NCBI RefSeq assembly: GCF_002844555.1
Contig: NZ_PJNI01000005.1
Span: 162,132-226,131, forward strand
From: Brumimicrobium salinarum
Lineage (GTDB): Bacteria > Bacteroidota > Bacteroidia > Flavobacteriales_D > Crocinitomicaceae
Direction of reading: 5' to 3'
DNA: 64,000 nucleotides
Below, in pieces: positions 9,669 to 19,329 of this stretch. Each line of letters begins with the position of its first letter. Within the stretch, counting starts at the first letter, position 1. Below the pieces are notes generated by a model. That model did not search any database and had not been told where the DNA came from. It saw only the letters and a program-made list of their open reading frames with translations. A program made the position numbers and the translations under genes.

Positions 9669-10484
9669 TTAGCGAGTAGGAATTAATGAATATTTAGAAA
9701 TTCCTTCATCGTTTTTAAAGTAAAAAATGTTTTTAAAAACTTTAAACTCAGCAATATTTTTATTTGGTAATAAGATTTCAACTTCCTCATTTGTTTGTCT
9801 ATTTAAACGAACTAGCGCACCTGGTAATAAAAAATATAAATGTTTTTCGGTTGGATAAAAGCTCGTTGCTTTTGGGTATGCGTACTCACGTAAAAAGCTA
9901 CCATTTAAGTCAAAAACAAATGTACCGTGGTTATTAAAAAATAAAAAAATCTCATTATTGTTTTCAATGATTTCTGAGGGAGTTTCACGATGTGTTATAG
10001 AAATTAGATTTGAAACTTTAGATTGTAAATCTTTACCAGCAACACCTCCAAAACGCAATAGTCGCGTATTTTGTTCATCAAAAACCCAAAATCTATTCGT
10101 TTGATTAGAATAACATACATTACTAGCGTATCCTACGTCTAAATCAAACAACTGTATATCTGCATCCTGAAAACTGAGTGTATTATCCACAAAATAAACA
10201 GTTTGATAAGCCGCTGAGAAAATCAATGTTTTCAGCGAGTGTTGTGCATCAATTTTTACAATATCTGAGATACTTTTTCTGCTTTGTGTAAATTCTTTTT
10301 TGAGATCATCATCTAGTTTATACAAAACATTATTTGATGAGAATATGATTTCATGAACTGGATTAACGTCCCAAGCTTCAATATTTTCATTGATTAGCTC
10401 ATGCTCTAGTTTCCATTCATAGCTTTGAGAAATTACAAATTTGGACGAAACCAATAACAACAATATTACAACATACCTAATCAT
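9669..10484 (-). CDS. exported protein of unknown function, operon partner of GH3-like gene
   Basis: The 271-residue protein has a signal peptide (MIRYVVILLLLVSSKFVISQ) and then a beta-rich sequence with recurring short strands ending in aromatic/polar residues (NVLYKLDDDLKKEF, VYFVDNTLSFQDADIQLFDL, FFNNHGTFVFDLNGSF, LYFLLPGALVRLNRQT). This pattern suggests a small beta-propeller, but no named family is recognised. Its ATG overlaps the TGA of the GH3-like gene upstream (ATGA, 10481-10484), so the two are translationally coupled. The location is periplasmic or outer membrane by inference. Confidence 0.72.
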   Translation of the reverse strand: MIRYVVILLLLVSSKFVISQSYEWKLEHELINENIEAWDVNPVHEIIFSSNNVLYKLDDDLKKEFTQSRKSISDIVKIDAQHSLKTLIFSAAYQTVYFVDNTLSFQDADIQLFDLDVGYASNVCYSNQTNRFWVFDEQNTRLLRFGGVAGKDLQSKVSNLISITHRETPSEIIENNNEIFLFFNNHGTFVFDLNGSFLREYAYPKATSFYPTEKHLYFLLPGALVRLNRQTNEEVEILLPNKNIAEFKVFKNIFYFKNDEGISKYSLIPTR

Positions 10485-12016
10485 GTTCTTTTTATATCAA
10501 CAATTGCGCCCTTTTGTAATTGAATAATATCTTCAAAGATTTCACGGTTATTAACAAGTCTAGGCACTTTATGTTGCCCTCCTAATTTACCTTTCTTTTT
10601 TAACCAATCATCAAACAAACCTGATCTAGCTTTGTGTATAAGCGGAAAGTTTAATGTTAAATTATTGGTTCTTTTAGCATCATAATCGGAGTTAAGTTTA
10701 CGCAATTCATCATCTAAAAACTGAGTAAATAATTTAAAATCTTTTGGATCTTTTGAAAACTCAACAATCCATTCGTGACCTCCCTGCTTACCTTCCTCCA
10801 TATAAATAGGACAAGCTGTGTAATCTTTTAGTGTAGCATCTGTTAACTCACATGCTTTTCTTATTGCTTGATCTGAATTATCCACAATAACTTCTTCTCC
10901 AAAAACATTAATAAAATGTTTCGTTCGGCCTGTTACTTTGACCCTAAAAGGATCTAGGCTCGAAAAAGAAACCGTATCTCCTAAAATATATCTCCACAAA
11001 CCGCCGTTGGTAGAAATTACAATTGCGTAATTCGTATTTAACTCAACATCTTTTAATGCAATAATTTCCTTTGAGTCCGTTCCGGCAAATTTAGACATGG
11101 GGATAAATTCAAAAAATATCCCATAATCGAGCATTAATAATAAGTCTCCACCAACTTCATCTTGTATACCAAAAAATCCTTCGGAAGCGTTGTAAGACTC
11201 AATATAATGCATGTCATCATGAGGGATAATACTTCTAAATTCTTTTTCATAAGGTTTAAAGCTAACACCACCATGCATAAGTAATTCAAGGTTGGGCCAT
11301 ACTTCTCTAATGTCTTTTTTTCCTTTCTTTTCTAAGATTCTGTTAAGTAAAACCAGCGTCCAACTAGGCACACCTGAAATACTTGATACATCTTCTTCCA
11401 TGGTTTCTTCAGCGAGTTTTTCAATCTTTTCTTCCCACTCACTCATCAAGGCAGTTTCACGTGAAGGAATACGTTTAATCTCAACCCACCAAGGAAGGTT
11501 TTTCAGAATAATGGATGATAAATCTCCGGTATAGCTATCTGGTCGTAAAGTATTTTGCTCTGCTGTACCACCGACAACCAAATGTTTACCACGATATAAC
11601 TTTGTATTTGGGAAATGAGAATAATATATTGCTAATAAATCTTTTCCACCTTTGTAGTGACAATCTTCTAGAGAATCTTTGGTCACAGGAATAAACTTAC
11701 TTCTATCCGAAGTTGTTCCTGATGATTTTGCGAACCACTTAGTCTCACCTGGCCATAATACATCTTCCTCCCCTTTTAAAGAGCGTTCGACCCATATCTT
11801 TACATCTTCGTAGTCTTGAAGTGGAACTTTTTCTTGAAAATCTGTATAATTGTGTATTTCATTAAAATTATATTTTTCTCCATATACAGTTGCTCGACCT
11901 GATCTAATAAGTCGCTCAAACCATTCTCTCTGGACTTCAATAGGATGCTTTCTGAATAAATCAATTTGATGTATCCGTTTTTTTATAAACCACCCAAAAA
12001 TTGTATTAAACGGCAT
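10481..12016 (-). CDS. GH3 auxin-responsive promoter family protein (acyl-adenylate-type enzyme)
   Basis: The 511-residue protein belongs to the bacterial branch of the GH3 family, adenylate-forming enzymes related to plant acyl-acid amido synthetases. The nucleotide-binding block WFAKSSGTTSDRSKFIPVT is clear, followed by ESYNASEGFFGIQ and the hinge/C-terminal region (LWRYILGDTVSF, VTGRTKHFINVFGEEV). The N-terminus IHQIDLFRKHPIEVQREWFERL is typical of Bacteroidota members. Substrates of the bacterial enzymes are unknown; it is probably cytoplasmic. It overlaps its downstream exported partner gene by four bases, which is a conserved-looking pairing worth noting. Confidence 0.88.
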   Translation of the reverse strand: MPFNTIFGWFIKKRIHQIDLFRKHPIEVQREWFERLIRSGRATVYGEKYNFNEIHNYTDFQEKVPLQDYEDVKIWVERSLKGEEDVLWPGETKWFAKSSGTTSDRSKFIPVTKDSLEDCHYKGGKDLLAIYYSHFPNTKLYRGKHLVVGGTAEQNTLRPDSYTGDLSSIILKNLPWWVEIKRIPSRETALMSEWEEKIEKLAEETMEEDVSSISGVPSWTLVLLNRILEKKGKKDIREVWPNLELLMHGGVSFKPYEKEFRSIIPHDDMHYIESYNASEGFFGIQDEVGGDLLLMLDYGIFFEFIPMSKFAGTDSKEIIALKDVELNTNYAIVISTNGGLWRYILGDTVSFSSLDPFRVKVTGRTKHFINVFGEEVIVDNSDQAIRKACELTDATLKDYTACPIYMEEGKQGGHEWIVEFSKDPKDFKLFTQFLDDELRKLNSDYDAKRTNNLTLNFPLIHKARSGLFDDWLKKKGKLGGQHKVPRLVNNREIFEDIIQLQKGAIVDIKRT

Positions 12017-12140
12017 AATGAAATAATTTTCTAGGCTGAATATACAAAGTAATTATTTATAATTTTAAAATAAAATCATTTTTTTACAACCATTTCCAAA
12101 CAATAAACGTCTTTATAGTGGGTTTATTTATGGTTTATTG

Positions 12141-12174
12141 TAAAGTGGTTAGCGAATTCGTTCTAACCACTTTA
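12141..12174. terminator. long palindrome at the end of der (possible terminator)
   Basis: The arms TAAAGTGGTTAG (12141-12152) and CTAACCACTTTA (12163-12174) pair perfectly over 12 bases around a loop containing the palindrome CGAATTCG. The right arm includes the der stop codon. On the minus strand no good U-run follows, whereas on the plus strand a T-run does (CTTTTTTCTT), although no plus-strand gene ends here. It may be a terminator of limited strength or a protein/RNA processing site. Confidence 0.55.
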
Positions 12175-13476
12175 CTTTTTTCTTAAAAAAATACGTACCG
12201 GCACTCCTTCGAAATCAAAATGAGTTCTAATTTTATTTTCTAAAAAACGCTTATAACTATCTGGAATATACTGTGGAAGATTACTGTAAAAAGCGAATGC
12301 TGGGGCATGCGTAGGTAATTGCGTAACATATTTAATGTTTACATACTTTCCTTTTAACATGGGAGGTGGGAATTTTTCAATTTCCTCCTGCATTATAGTA
12401 TTGAGTACAGAAGTTTGAATCTTTCTTATTCTATTTTGATACACTTTCATTGCCACCTCAAGCGATTTATGAATTCGTTGTTTAGAAATGGTAGACGTAA
12501 AAACAATTGGTACATCGTTAAATGGTGCCAATTGAGCTCTAATTTTATCTTCGTATTGTTTAGTAGTTAAAGTTTCCTTTTCAATAAGGTCCCATTTATT
12601 AACAAGTACTACAACCCCCTTATGGTTTTTTTCACACATGTAATAAATATTGAGATCTTGTTTTTGAATTCCTTCAACAGCGTCAATCATAAAAATGCAA
12701 ACATCAGAATTTTCAATCGACCGTACAGATCTGAGCACTGAATAGTATTCTATATCCTCGTTGACCTTGGCACGTTTTCTAATACCCGCTGTGTCAATTA
12801 AAAGAAAGTCAAAACCATAAGCAGAGTATCGCGTATTAACCGCGTCTCGAGTTGTACCTGAAATTGGTGTTACAATATTTCTATCTTCCCCAATTAAGGC
12901 ATTTGCAAGAGATGATTTTCCAACATTTGGTTTTCCAACAATTGCAAATCGGGGTAAATCACTATCAGATTCTATTGTTTTTGATTCAAATTCTTTAACA
13001 ATATCATCTAATAATTCACCAGTTCCAGAACCATTTGTAGCAGCAACGTCGTAAACATTTCCGAGTCCTAATGACCAAAATTCAGAGGAAAGACCAATTC
13101 TACTGGTATTATCAACTTTATTTGCTGCTATAAACACTTTTTTGTTCACATCGCGAAGTAATTTAGCCACCTTTTCATCTAAGTCAGTCAGTCCAGTAGT
13201 TACATCAACAACAAAAACAATAACATTTGCTTCATCGACAGCGATTTCAACTTGCTTCCTTATTTCGCTTTCAAAGACGTCATTTGAACCTTTTACGTAA
13301 CCACCAGTATCAATTACAGAATAATCGTATCCTATCCAATTTCCTTTTCCGTAAATACGATCACGAGTTACGCCACTCATTTCCTCTACAATGGCGTTTC
13401 TAGACTCTGTTAATCGATTAAAAAGCGTAGATTTTCCAACGTTCGGACGCCCTACTATTGCAACAATATTACTCAT
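12172..13476 (-). CDS. der: ribosome biogenesis GTPase Der (EngA)
   Basis: The 434-residue protein has the tandem GTPase layout unique to Der. The first G domain has P-loop GRPNVGKS (9-16), DTGG and NKVD (119-122). The second has GKPNVGKS (181-188), DTAG and NKWD. A C-terminal KH-like domain ends VPVRIFLRKK. Der is essential for 50S subunit maturation. It follows era by two bases in the same orientation, so the two ribosome-assembly GTPases form an operon driven from the promoter at 14374-14381. Confidence 0.96.
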   Translation of the reverse strand: MSNIVAIVGRPNVGKSTLFNRLTESRNAIVEEMSGVTRDRIYGKGNWIGYDYSVIDTGGYVKGSNDVFESEIRKQVEIAVDEANVIVFVVDVTTGLTDLDEKVAKLLRDVNKKVFIAANKVDNTSRIGLSSEFWSLGLGNVYDVAATNGSGTGELLDDIVKEFESKTIESDSDLPRFAIVGKPNVGKSSLANALIGEDRNIVTPISGTTRDAVNTRYSAYGFDFLLIDTAGIRKRAKVNEDIEYYSVLRSVRSIENSDVCIFMIDAVEGIQKQDLNIYYMCEKNHKGVVVLVNKWDLIEKETLTTKQYEDKIRAQLAPFNDVPIVFTSTISKQRIHKSLEVAMKVYQNRIRKIQTSVLNTIMQEEIEKFPPPMLKGKYVNIKYVTQLPTHAPAFAFYSNLPQYIPDSYKRFLENKIRTHFDFEGVPVRIFLRKK

Positions 13477-13478
13477 AA

Positions 13479-14357
13479 TTAATAACCGTATTTTTTTAAT
13501 TTACCTTCGTTACTTCTCCAATCTTTATCTACCTTAACGAAGGTTTGAAGAAAGACATGTTTATCAACAAATTTCTCAATATCTTTTCGACTATCTATAC
13601 CAATGTGCTTTAACTGACGACCTTTGGCACCAATAATAATACCTTTTTGAGAATCCCGTTCAACTATAATATTTGCACGAATTCGAATGATATCTTCCTC
13701 TTCTTCGTAATCTGTTACTTCAACTTGACAAGCGTAAGGTACTTCTTTTTTCAAATTCAAAAATATTTTCTCTCTAATGATTTCGGAAATAAAGAAGCGC
13801 ATTGGTCGATCTGATATAGCATCTTTATCGAAATATGCAGGTGAATTTGGTAAATGAGATAAAATCAATTGTAGAATCGGATCCACATTAAAGTTATGCA
13901 AAGCTGAAATCGGTAATATTTTGGCATTTGGTAATTCTTTCGTCCAATAGTCGATACGTTCGGCTACAACATCTTGACTTCTCAGGTCCATTTTATTGAT
14001 CAAACAAATTATTGGGATACGCATATCCTTAATTTTTTGAAGCGTAGCCTTATGATTTAGTGTATCTTCAAAAACATCAGTTATAAAAAGCAAAACATCG
14101 GCATCACTTAAGGATGTTGATACATAACTCATCATAGTATCATGAAGCTCGTAAGCGGCATTAACAACCCCAGGAGTATCTGAAAAAACGATTTGATAAT
14201 CTGGATGGTTTAAGATACCTCTTATCCTATGACGTGTAGTTTGGGCTTTAGAAGTAACTATTGAAAGCTTCTCACCTAAGAGCTTATTCATTAATGTTGA
14301 TTTCCCAACGTTGGGACTACCAACAATACTGACAAAGCCAGATTTATGATTTTTCAT
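13479..14357 (-). CDS. era: GTPase Era
   Basis: The 292-residue protein has an N-terminal G domain with GSPNVGKS (13-20), the T-rich switch I (QTTRHRIRG), DTPG (60-63) and NKMD (121-124), then a C-terminal type II KH domain with GIIIGAKGRQLKHIG. Era binds the 3' end of 16S rRNA and couples 30S assembly to growth. It is the first gene of era-der, lying 43 bases downstream of the rplQ terminator. The start at 14357 is the only ATG compatible with the family N-terminus. Confidence 0.96.
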   Translation of the reverse strand: MKNHKSGFVSIVGSPNVGKSTLMNKLLGEKLSIVTSKAQTTRHRIRGILNHPDYQIVFSDTPGVVNAAYELHDTMMSYVSTSLSDADVLLFITDVFEDTLNHKATLQKIKDMRIPIICLINKMDLRSQDVVAERIDYWTKELPNAKILPISALHNFNVDPILQLILSHLPNSPAYFDKDAISDRPMRFFISEIIREKIFLNLKKEVPYACQVEVTDYEEEEDIIRIRANIIVERDSQKGIIIGAKGRQLKHIGIDSRKDIEKFVDKHVFLQTFVKVDKDWRSNEGKLKKYGY

Positions 14358-14373
14358 ATACTATGATTTATGA

Positions 14374-14381
14374 CAAATTTA
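14374..14381 (-). promoter_or_regulatory. putative -7 element for era-der
   Basis: On the minus strand the sequence reads TAAATTTG, matching TAnnTTTG. It lies between the rplQ terminator and the era ATG (16 bases away), where a new promoter would be expected. Confidence 0.6.
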
Positions 14382-14399
14382 TAAACAAAAAGGTTAAGA

Positions 14400-14435
14400 T
14401 AAAAAAAGAGGCTGTCTAAATAATTGGACAGCCTC
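14400..14435 (-). terminator. rho-independent terminator of the ribosomal protein cluster
   Basis: On the minus strand GAGGCTGTC pairs perfectly with GACAGCCTC over nine bases around a short AT-rich loop and is followed by a run of seven T. It starts 23 bases after the rplQ stop and marks the end of the cluster. Confidence 0.93.
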
Positions 14436-14457
14436 AAATTTCATAAGAAAGGACAAT

Positions 14458-15120
14458 TTACTTTTCGTTTTTATCGTCTTTCTTTTCTTTATCTTTAGAA
14501 GCTTCTTTTTTGGCATCATCCTTTTTAGGAGTGTCTTTTTTAGCTTCTTTTTTTGCTTTTGGTTTTGCCTCCTCTTTAGCTTCTTCCTTTTTTGGTTTAG
14601 CTTTAGATTCAGTCTTTTTAGTCTCTGCTTTCTTATCTGTATCCGTTTTTTCAGCAGTTTCGTTATTTGCTTCTTTTTTAGTAGTTGAAGCAGTAGAAGC
14701 ACCTCCAGAACCTCTTCTAGAACGACGAGTTTTCTTTTCTTTTGGTTCTTTTACCATTAAATCGTTGAAATCAACTAATTCAAGCATACACATTTCTGCG
14801 TTATCACCTAAACGATTTCCAATACGAATAATTCGTAAATATCCACCAGGACGATCAGCAACTTTTGGAGCAATTTCTCTAAACAATTCAGTAACTGCGT
14901 CTTTACTTTGTAAGTATTTAAAAACTATACGTCTTGAGTGAGTAGAGTCAGTTTTCGATTTTGTAATCAATGGTTCTAGGTAACCTCTAAGTGCTTTGGC
15001 CTTAGCAACCGTAGTATTAATTCTTTTATGTTCGATAACAGAGCATGCCATATTTGAAAGCATTGCTTTTCTATGGGCAGTTTTTCTACTTAAACTATTA
15101 TTTTTTTTACCGTGTCTCAT
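14458..15120 (-). CDS. rplQ: 50S ribosomal protein L17 with long charged C-terminal extension
   Basis: Residues 1-about 125 are a standard L17 ([41 protein letters not shown], then [21 protein letters not shown]), which lies near the polypeptide exit tunnel of the large subunit. It is followed by about 90 extra residues very rich in Lys, Glu, Ala, Thr and Asp (repeats of the KKEAK/KKDDAK kind), so the protein is 220 residues against about 127 in E. coli. Such tails occur in other Bacteroidota L17 proteins but vary in length. It is the last gene of the cluster, 21 bases after rpoA, and is followed by a strong terminator. Confidence 0.95.
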   Translation of the reverse strand: MRHGKKNNSLSRKTAHRKAMLSNMACSVIEHKRINTTVAKAKALRGYLEPLITKSKTDSTHSRRIVFKYLQSKDAVTELFREIAPKVADRPGGYLRIIRIGNRLGDNAEMCMLELVDFNDLMVKEPKEKKTRRSRRGSGGASTASTTKKEANNETAEKTDTDKKAETKKTESKAKPKKEEAKEEAKPKAKKEAKKDTPKKDDAKKEASKDKEKKDDKNEK

Positions 15121-15141
15121 TTTAAAGTCTTATATCAGTTT

Positions 15142-16134
15142 TTATTCTTTGTCTAATTTGTATTTAGACGTATTCATTCCAAACGAAAGTCCTTTAGCAT
15201 CAACAAGATCTTCAAGTTCTGTAAGGGACTTTTTACCAAAGTTTCTAAACTTCAATAAATCGTTTTTATTATAGACTACTAAATCTCCTAAAGTATCAAC
15301 ATCCGCAGCTTTAAGACAATTTAAAGCACGAACTGATAAATCTAAATCGATAAGTTTAGTTTTTAATAACTGACGCATGTGCAGAGAAGTTTCATCAAAC
15401 TCTTCTGTTTCAGATTTAATTTCACTATCTAACGTAATTCTTTCATCCGAGAATAACATAAAATGGTGAATAAGGATTTTTGCTGCCTCTTGTAAAGCAT
15501 CTTTTGGATGAATTGAACCATCAGTAATGATATCAAAGATTAATTTTTCATAATCTGTTTTTTGCTCCACACGAAAGTTCTCTACAGTATACTTTACGTT
15601 TTTAATTGGAGTAAAAATTGAATCAATAAAAATAGTACCAAAAGGTGCATTTGCAGTTTTATTTAATTCTGCAGGAACATAACCTCTTCCTTTTATAATC
15701 TTTAACTCAATATCTAATTTCACTGAGGTGTCCATGTTACATAGCACCATATCAGGATTTAGAACTTGAAAACCAGTTGTGAATTTCCCGATATCACCAG
15801 CAGTAAATGTTTCTTGTCCACCTACAGAAATGATAACAGTTTCTTCATCTTGGTCTTCAATTTGTTGTTTAAAGCGAACTTGTTTTAGGTTTAAAACCAA
15901 TTCAGTTACATCTTCTACAACACCTTCGATAGTCGAAAATTCATGGTCTACACCTTCAATTCTAATCGATGATATAGCGAAACCTTCTAAAGAAGAAAGT
16001 AATATACGTCTTAAAGCGTTTCCAACAGTAATACCATAACCTGGTTCCAATGGACGAAACTCGAATTGACCTTCGTGTTCATTGGACTCAATCATGATTA
16101 CTTTGTCCGGCTTTTGAAAATCTAAAATAGCCAT
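15142..16134 (-). CDS. rpoA: DNA-directed RNA polymerase alpha subunit
   Basis: The 330-residue protein has the alpha NTD dimerisation region ([20 protein letters not shown]), the alpha signature [17 protein letters not shown] block, and the C-terminal DNA-binding domain after a linker ([20 protein letters not shown] ... [16 protein letters not shown]) with the helix-hairpin-helix residues used to touch UP elements and activators. It assembles the beta and beta' subunits. Position between rpsD (16-base gap) and rplQ is the classic alpha-operon order. Confidence 0.97.
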   Translation of the reverse strand: MAILDFQKPDKVIMIESNEHEGQFEFRPLEPGYGITVGNALRRILLSSLEGFAISSIRIEGVDHEFSTIEGVVEDVTELVLNLKQVRFKQQIEDQDEETVIISVGGQETFTAGDIGKFTTGFQVLNPDMVLCNMDTSVKLDIELKIIKGRGYVPAELNKTANAPFGTIFIDSIFTPIKNVKYTVENFRVEQKTDYEKLIFDIITDGSIHPKDALQEAAKILIHHFMLFSDERITLDSEIKSETEEFDETSLHMRQLLKTKLIDLDLSVRALNCLKAADVDTLGDLVVYNKNDLLKFRNFGKKSLTELEDLVDAKGLSFGMNTSKYKLDKE

Positions 16135-16150
16135 AATAATAAATTAATTT

Positions 16151-16756
16151 TTATTTGGAATATAATTCTACGATCAGTTGTTCCTTAATATTTTCAGGAA
16201 TCATTTCTCTTGAAGGAGTGCTTAAAACTGTTCCAGTCATATTAGAAGGATTCCAGTTCAACCAATCGAATTGTGTTGTTTTAGCAGCAATAGAATTTGT
16301 AATTGCTTCTAAAGATTTAGACTTTTCACGTACACCAACTACATCACCTTCTCTTAAAGAATAAGATGGGATGTTTACTACTTCACCATTAACAGTAATA
16401 TGTTTGTGTGAAACGAATTGTCTTGCGGCACTTCTAGTTGGTGCTATACCTAATCGGTAAACAGTGTTATCCAAACGTGATTCACATAGAATTAATAAGT
16501 TTTCACCTGTAATTCCTTTCATTGAAGAAGCTTTCTTAAATAAATTCAAAAACTGACGCTCCAAAATACCATAAGTATATTTTGCTTTTTGCTTTTCAGT
16601 TAACTGAATTGAGTATTCAGACTGCTTACCTCTTCTTTTATTTGGACCGTGTTGTCCTGGTCCGTAAGTTCTTTTATCCAGCGCTTTGTCTGGTCCAAAA
16701 ATTGGTTCTCTAAATCTACGAGCAATTTTTGATTTGGGTCCTGTATATCTTGCCAT
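16151..16756 (-). CDS. rpsD: 30S ribosomal protein S4
   Basis: The 201-residue protein carries the N-terminal S4 domain with the conserved [15 protein letters not shown] start and the S4 RNA-binding fold ([34 protein letters not shown]). S4 is a primary 16S rRNA binder and nucleates the 30S body; in E. coli it also represses the alpha operon. Cysteine zinc ligands of some N-terminal S4 forms are absent here. A 72-base gap separates it from rpsK, the widest within the cluster, and could hold a regulatory site, but no clear pseudoknot was traced. Confidence 0.96.
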   Translation of the reverse strand: MARYTGPKSKIARRFREPIFGPDKALDKRTYGPGQHGPNKRRGKQSEYSIQLTEKQKAKYTYGILERQFLNLFKKASSMKGITGENLLILCESRLDNTVYRLGIAPTRSAARQFVSHKHITVNGEVVNIPSYSLREGDVVGVREKSKSLEAITNSIAAKTTQFDWLNWNPSNMTGTVLSTPSREMIPENIKEQLIVELYSK

Positions 16757-16828
16757 TATAAAATATATTTGAGGTACTGAGAATTAAGGCATCTTCCTTC
16801 GTCAGCATTTAACCTCTGTTGATAATTA

Positions 16829-17215
16829 TTAAACTCTTCTACGTTTTGGTGGACGACATCCATTATGTGGTAATGGAGTAACATCATTAATTTCGGTAAC
16901 TTCAATTCCTGAATTATGAATTGCACGAATTGCTGATTCTCTACCAGAACCAGGTCCTTTAACGAATACTTTTACCTTACGTAATCCGAAGTCATGTGCT
17001 TCTCTAGCGCACTCTTCTGCCGCTACTTGCGCAGCATAAGGAGTGTTCTTCTTAGAACCTTTGAAGCCCATTTTTCCTGCTGAAGACCAAGAAATAACTT
17101 GTCCTTGAGCATTAGTTAAAGATACGATAACATTATTGAAGGTAGCTTGAATATGCGCTTCACCAATTGCATCTACTTTAACGTTTTTCTTCTTCTTTTG
17201 ATTAGACTTTGCCAT
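16829..17215 (-). CDS. rpsK: 30S ribosomal protein S11
   Basis: A 128-residue S11 with the conserved [20 protein letters not shown] start, [17 protein letters not shown] centre, and the C-terminal [18 protein letters not shown] tail that reaches into the platform near the E-site mRNA. The basic N-terminal stretch ([11 protein letters not shown]) is typical. The gene is 11 bases downstream of rpsM. Confidence 0.97.
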   Translation of the reverse strand: MAKSNQKKKKNVKVDAIGEAHIQATFNNVIVSLTNAQGQVISWSSAGKMGFKGSKKNTPYAAQVAAEECAREAHDFGLRKVKVFVKGPGSGRESAIRAIHNSGIEVTEINDVTPLPHNGCRPPKRRRV

Positions 17216-17226
17216 TTTACTAACTA

Positions 17227-17601
17227 TTATTTAGTTGCTTTTTTCTTATTTGCAACAGTTTTTCTTCTACCTTTTCTCGTTCTTGAGTTATTCTTTGTTC
17301 TTTGTCCACGAAGTGGTAAACCAGATCTATGACGAACACCTCTATAACAACCGATGTCCATTAAACGTTTAATGTTTAATTGAACTTCTGATCTTAGTGC
17401 TCCTTCAACTTTAATTTCATTAATAGTAGTACGTATTTTACCAATTTGTTCATCATTCCAATCCTGAACTTTGATATTCTCGTCGATACCATTAGCTTTT
17501 AAAATCTCTTCTGCTTTACTTCTTCCAATTCCAAAGATATACGTTAATCCGATAACGCCTCTTTTATTTTTTGGTAGATCTATTCCTGCTATTCTCGCCA
17601 T
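17227..17601 (-). CDS. rpsM: 30S ribosomal protein S13
   Basis: A 124-residue S13 beginning [27 protein letters not shown], with the [20 protein letters not shown] basic block in the C-terminal half that contacts the P-site tRNA and forms bridges to the large subunit head. The C-terminal tail ends in lysine-rich KKKATK. It lies 16 bases after rpmJ, starting the alpha-operon portion of the cluster. Confidence 0.97.
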   Translation of the reverse strand: MARIAGIDLPKNKRGVIGLTYIFGIGRSKAEEILKANGIDENIKVQDWNDEQIGKIRTTINEIKVEGALRSEVQLNIKRLMDIGCYRGVRHRSGLPLRGQRTKNNSRTRKGRRKTVANKKKATK

Positions 17602-17617
17602 AATTTTTACAATTGAA

Positions 17618-17734
17618 TTATCCTTGTCTTTGTTTAAACTTAGGATTTTTTTTGTTTATAACGTAAACTCTTCCTTTTCGTTTTACGATTTTGCAATCTT
17701 CCGATCGCTTTTTTACTGAAGCTCTTACTTTCAT
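17618..17734 (-). CDS. rpmJ: 50S ribosomal protein L36, zinc-ligand-free form
   Basis: This short gene encodes 38 residues starting [20 protein letters not shown] and ending NPKFKQRQG, which is L36 throughout. In zinc-binding L36 the metal is held by cysteines 11, 14 and 27 and histidine 33; here those positions are Ser, Cys, Asn and Phe, so zinc cannot be bound in the usual way. L36 sits near the GTPase-associated region of 23S rRNA. It falls between infA (34-base gap) and rpsM, its normal place. Confidence 0.95.
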   Translation of the reverse strand: MKVRASVKKRSEDCKIVKRKGRVYVINKKNPKFKQRQG

Positions 17735-17768
17735 TTTATTTTAATTTAATTTGTCAGTATTATTAACC

Positions 17769-17987
17769 TTATTTATATCTAAAAGTAATTCTACCTTTAG
17801 TAAGATCATAAGGAGACATTTCTACTTTTACTCGGTCACCTGGTAGAATTTTAATGTAATACATTCTCATTTTACCAGAAATGTGAGCGGTAATTATATG
17901 ACCATTTTCTAATTCAACTCTAAACATTGCATTAGATAATGACTCTATAATTGTTCCGTCTTGTTCTATTGATTGTTGTTTAGCCAT
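17769..17987 (-). CDS. infA: translation initiation factor IF-1
   Basis: The 72-residue protein is a single OB-fold S1-type domain with IF-1 hallmarks: [42 protein letters not shown] and [18 protein letters not shown]-1 blocks the A site during initiation. It lies 11 bases downstream of secY and 34 before rpmJ. The map gene often found between secY and infA in other phyla is missing here. Confidence 0.97.
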   Translation of the reverse strand: MAKQQSIEQDGTIIESLSNAMFRVELENGHIITAHISGKMRMYYIKILPGDRVKVEMSPYDLTKGRITFRYK

Positions 17988-17998
17988 AATATCTTGTT

Positions 17999-19303
17999 TT
18001 ACATTCCAGACATTTCGCCTTGTGTTCTTCTACCTCTTATCTTAGTTCCTTCCATCAAACCATCATAATGACGATTTAACAAATAAGATTCTATTTGCTG
18101 CAAGGTATCTAAAACTACTCCTACCATAATCAGTAATGAAGTACCTCCAAAAAACAATGCAAAGCCATCTCCAACTCCGAATTGAACAGCGATAGCTGGT
18201 ATGATCGCAATAATAGCTAAGAAAACAGAGCCTGGAAGCGTAATCTTAGAAACAAGCTCATCGATATAGCTTGCTGTTTCATCTCCAGGTCTAACCCCAG
18301 GTATGAACCCACCATTACGTTTCATATCATCTGCCATTTTCTTTGGATTAATCATTATTGCAGTATAGAAATACGTAAATACGATAATCAAAAGGAATAA
18401 AACAAGATTATACCAAAAGCCAAATATTCCAAATTGTTTTTCAATAAACATAACAGGCACCGTCATAATTGCTTGTGCAAAAATGATAGGCATAACACCT
18501 GAAGCGTTAACCTTAATAGGCAGATATGAACGTGCACCTTGAGCATCGACAGCACCACCACGAGCGCCTGCAACTCTTTTAGCATAATTCATTGGAATTT
18601 TACGTACACCTTGTACAATCAGTACCGTTGCCATAACAATCAACATAAACACTACCACCTCAATTATAACAATTAAGAAAGAGTGTTGCGCTGTTTCTGC
18701 CACAAAAGATTGTGGCAATCTAGCGATAATTCCAACGGTTATTAATAATGATATACCATTACCTACACCTTTGTCAGTAATTCGCTCTCCAAGCCATACT
18801 GCAAACATAGCACCTGCTACTAGTACTAAAACAGATTGCGTCCACCATAACGGTGAATTAATAAACTCAACTGGAATAGCGTTTTTACCTGCCACGTACA
18901 AAGAAAGGTATCCTGGTGCTTGCACAGCACATATAATAATCGTTAGAATACGTGTATAATTATTAATTCTTTTACGACCGCTTTCTCCTTCTTGTTGCAT
19001 TTTCTGAACCGCTGGCACAGCCATCCCCATTAGCTGCATAATAATTGAAGCAGAAATGTAGGGCATAATACCTAAGGCTAAAAATGAAGCGTTAGTAAAA
19101 CCACCACCCGATAGTAACCCTAACAAACCTTCGATTGTTCCAGCGTCTGCCCCATCAGTACCGAGTTTAGAACTATCGACACCAGGTAAAACAATAAACG
19201 ATCCAATTCGGAAAACCAAGATTAAGGAAAAGGTTATTAACAACCTCTTCCTTAGTTCTTCAACCTTCCAAATATTACTTATATTCTCAATTAGTTTCTT
19301 CAT
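17999..19303 (-). CDS. secY: preprotein translocase subunit SecY
   Basis: SecY forms the protein-conducting channel of the inner membrane. The chosen ATG at 19303 gives 434 residues beginning [22 protein letters not shown], the family N-terminus. An in-frame ATG at 19345 would overlap rplO and add residues unlike SecY. Ten membrane helices are visible, with the plug region [10 protein letters not shown], the [15 protein letters not shown] cytoplasmic loop and the R-rich loop [21 protein letters not shown]. It is the large membrane gene in the spc portion; rplO lies 26 bases upstream and infA 11 bases downstream. Confidence 0.96.
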   Translation of the reverse strand: MKKLIENISNIWKVEELRKRLLITFSLILVFRIGSFIVLPGVDSSKLGTDGADAGTIEGLLGLLSGGGFTNASFLALGIMPYISASIIMQLMGMAVPAVQKMQQEGESGRKRINNYTRILTIIICAVQAPGYLSLYVAGKNAIPVEFINSPLWWTQSVLVLVAGAMFAVWLGERITDKGVGNGISLLITVGIIARLPQSFVAETAQHSFLIVIIEVVVFMLIVMATVLIVQGVRKIPMNYAKRVAGARGGAVDAQGARSYLPIKVNASGVMPIIFAQAIMTVPVMFIEKQFGIFGFWYNLVLFLLIIVFTYFYTAIMINPKKMADDMKRNGGFIPGVRPGDETASYIDELVSKITLPGSVFLAIIAIIPAIAVQFGVGDGFALFFGGTSLLIMVGVVLDTLQQIESYLLNRHYDGLMEGTKIRGRRTQGEMSGM

Positions 19304-19329
19304 CTGCGTAAAATAGTTTGCAAATTTAA

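Noticed and set aside
14394..14702. A lysine/leucine-rich 102-codon frame on the same strand as rplQ
   Set aside because: It is a frame-shifted reading of the AAG/GAA-rich L17 tail and runs through the terminator.
14510..14941. A 143-codon plus-strand frame opposite rplQ
   Set aside because: It is a mirror of the low-complexity tail and the L17 core and resembles nothing.
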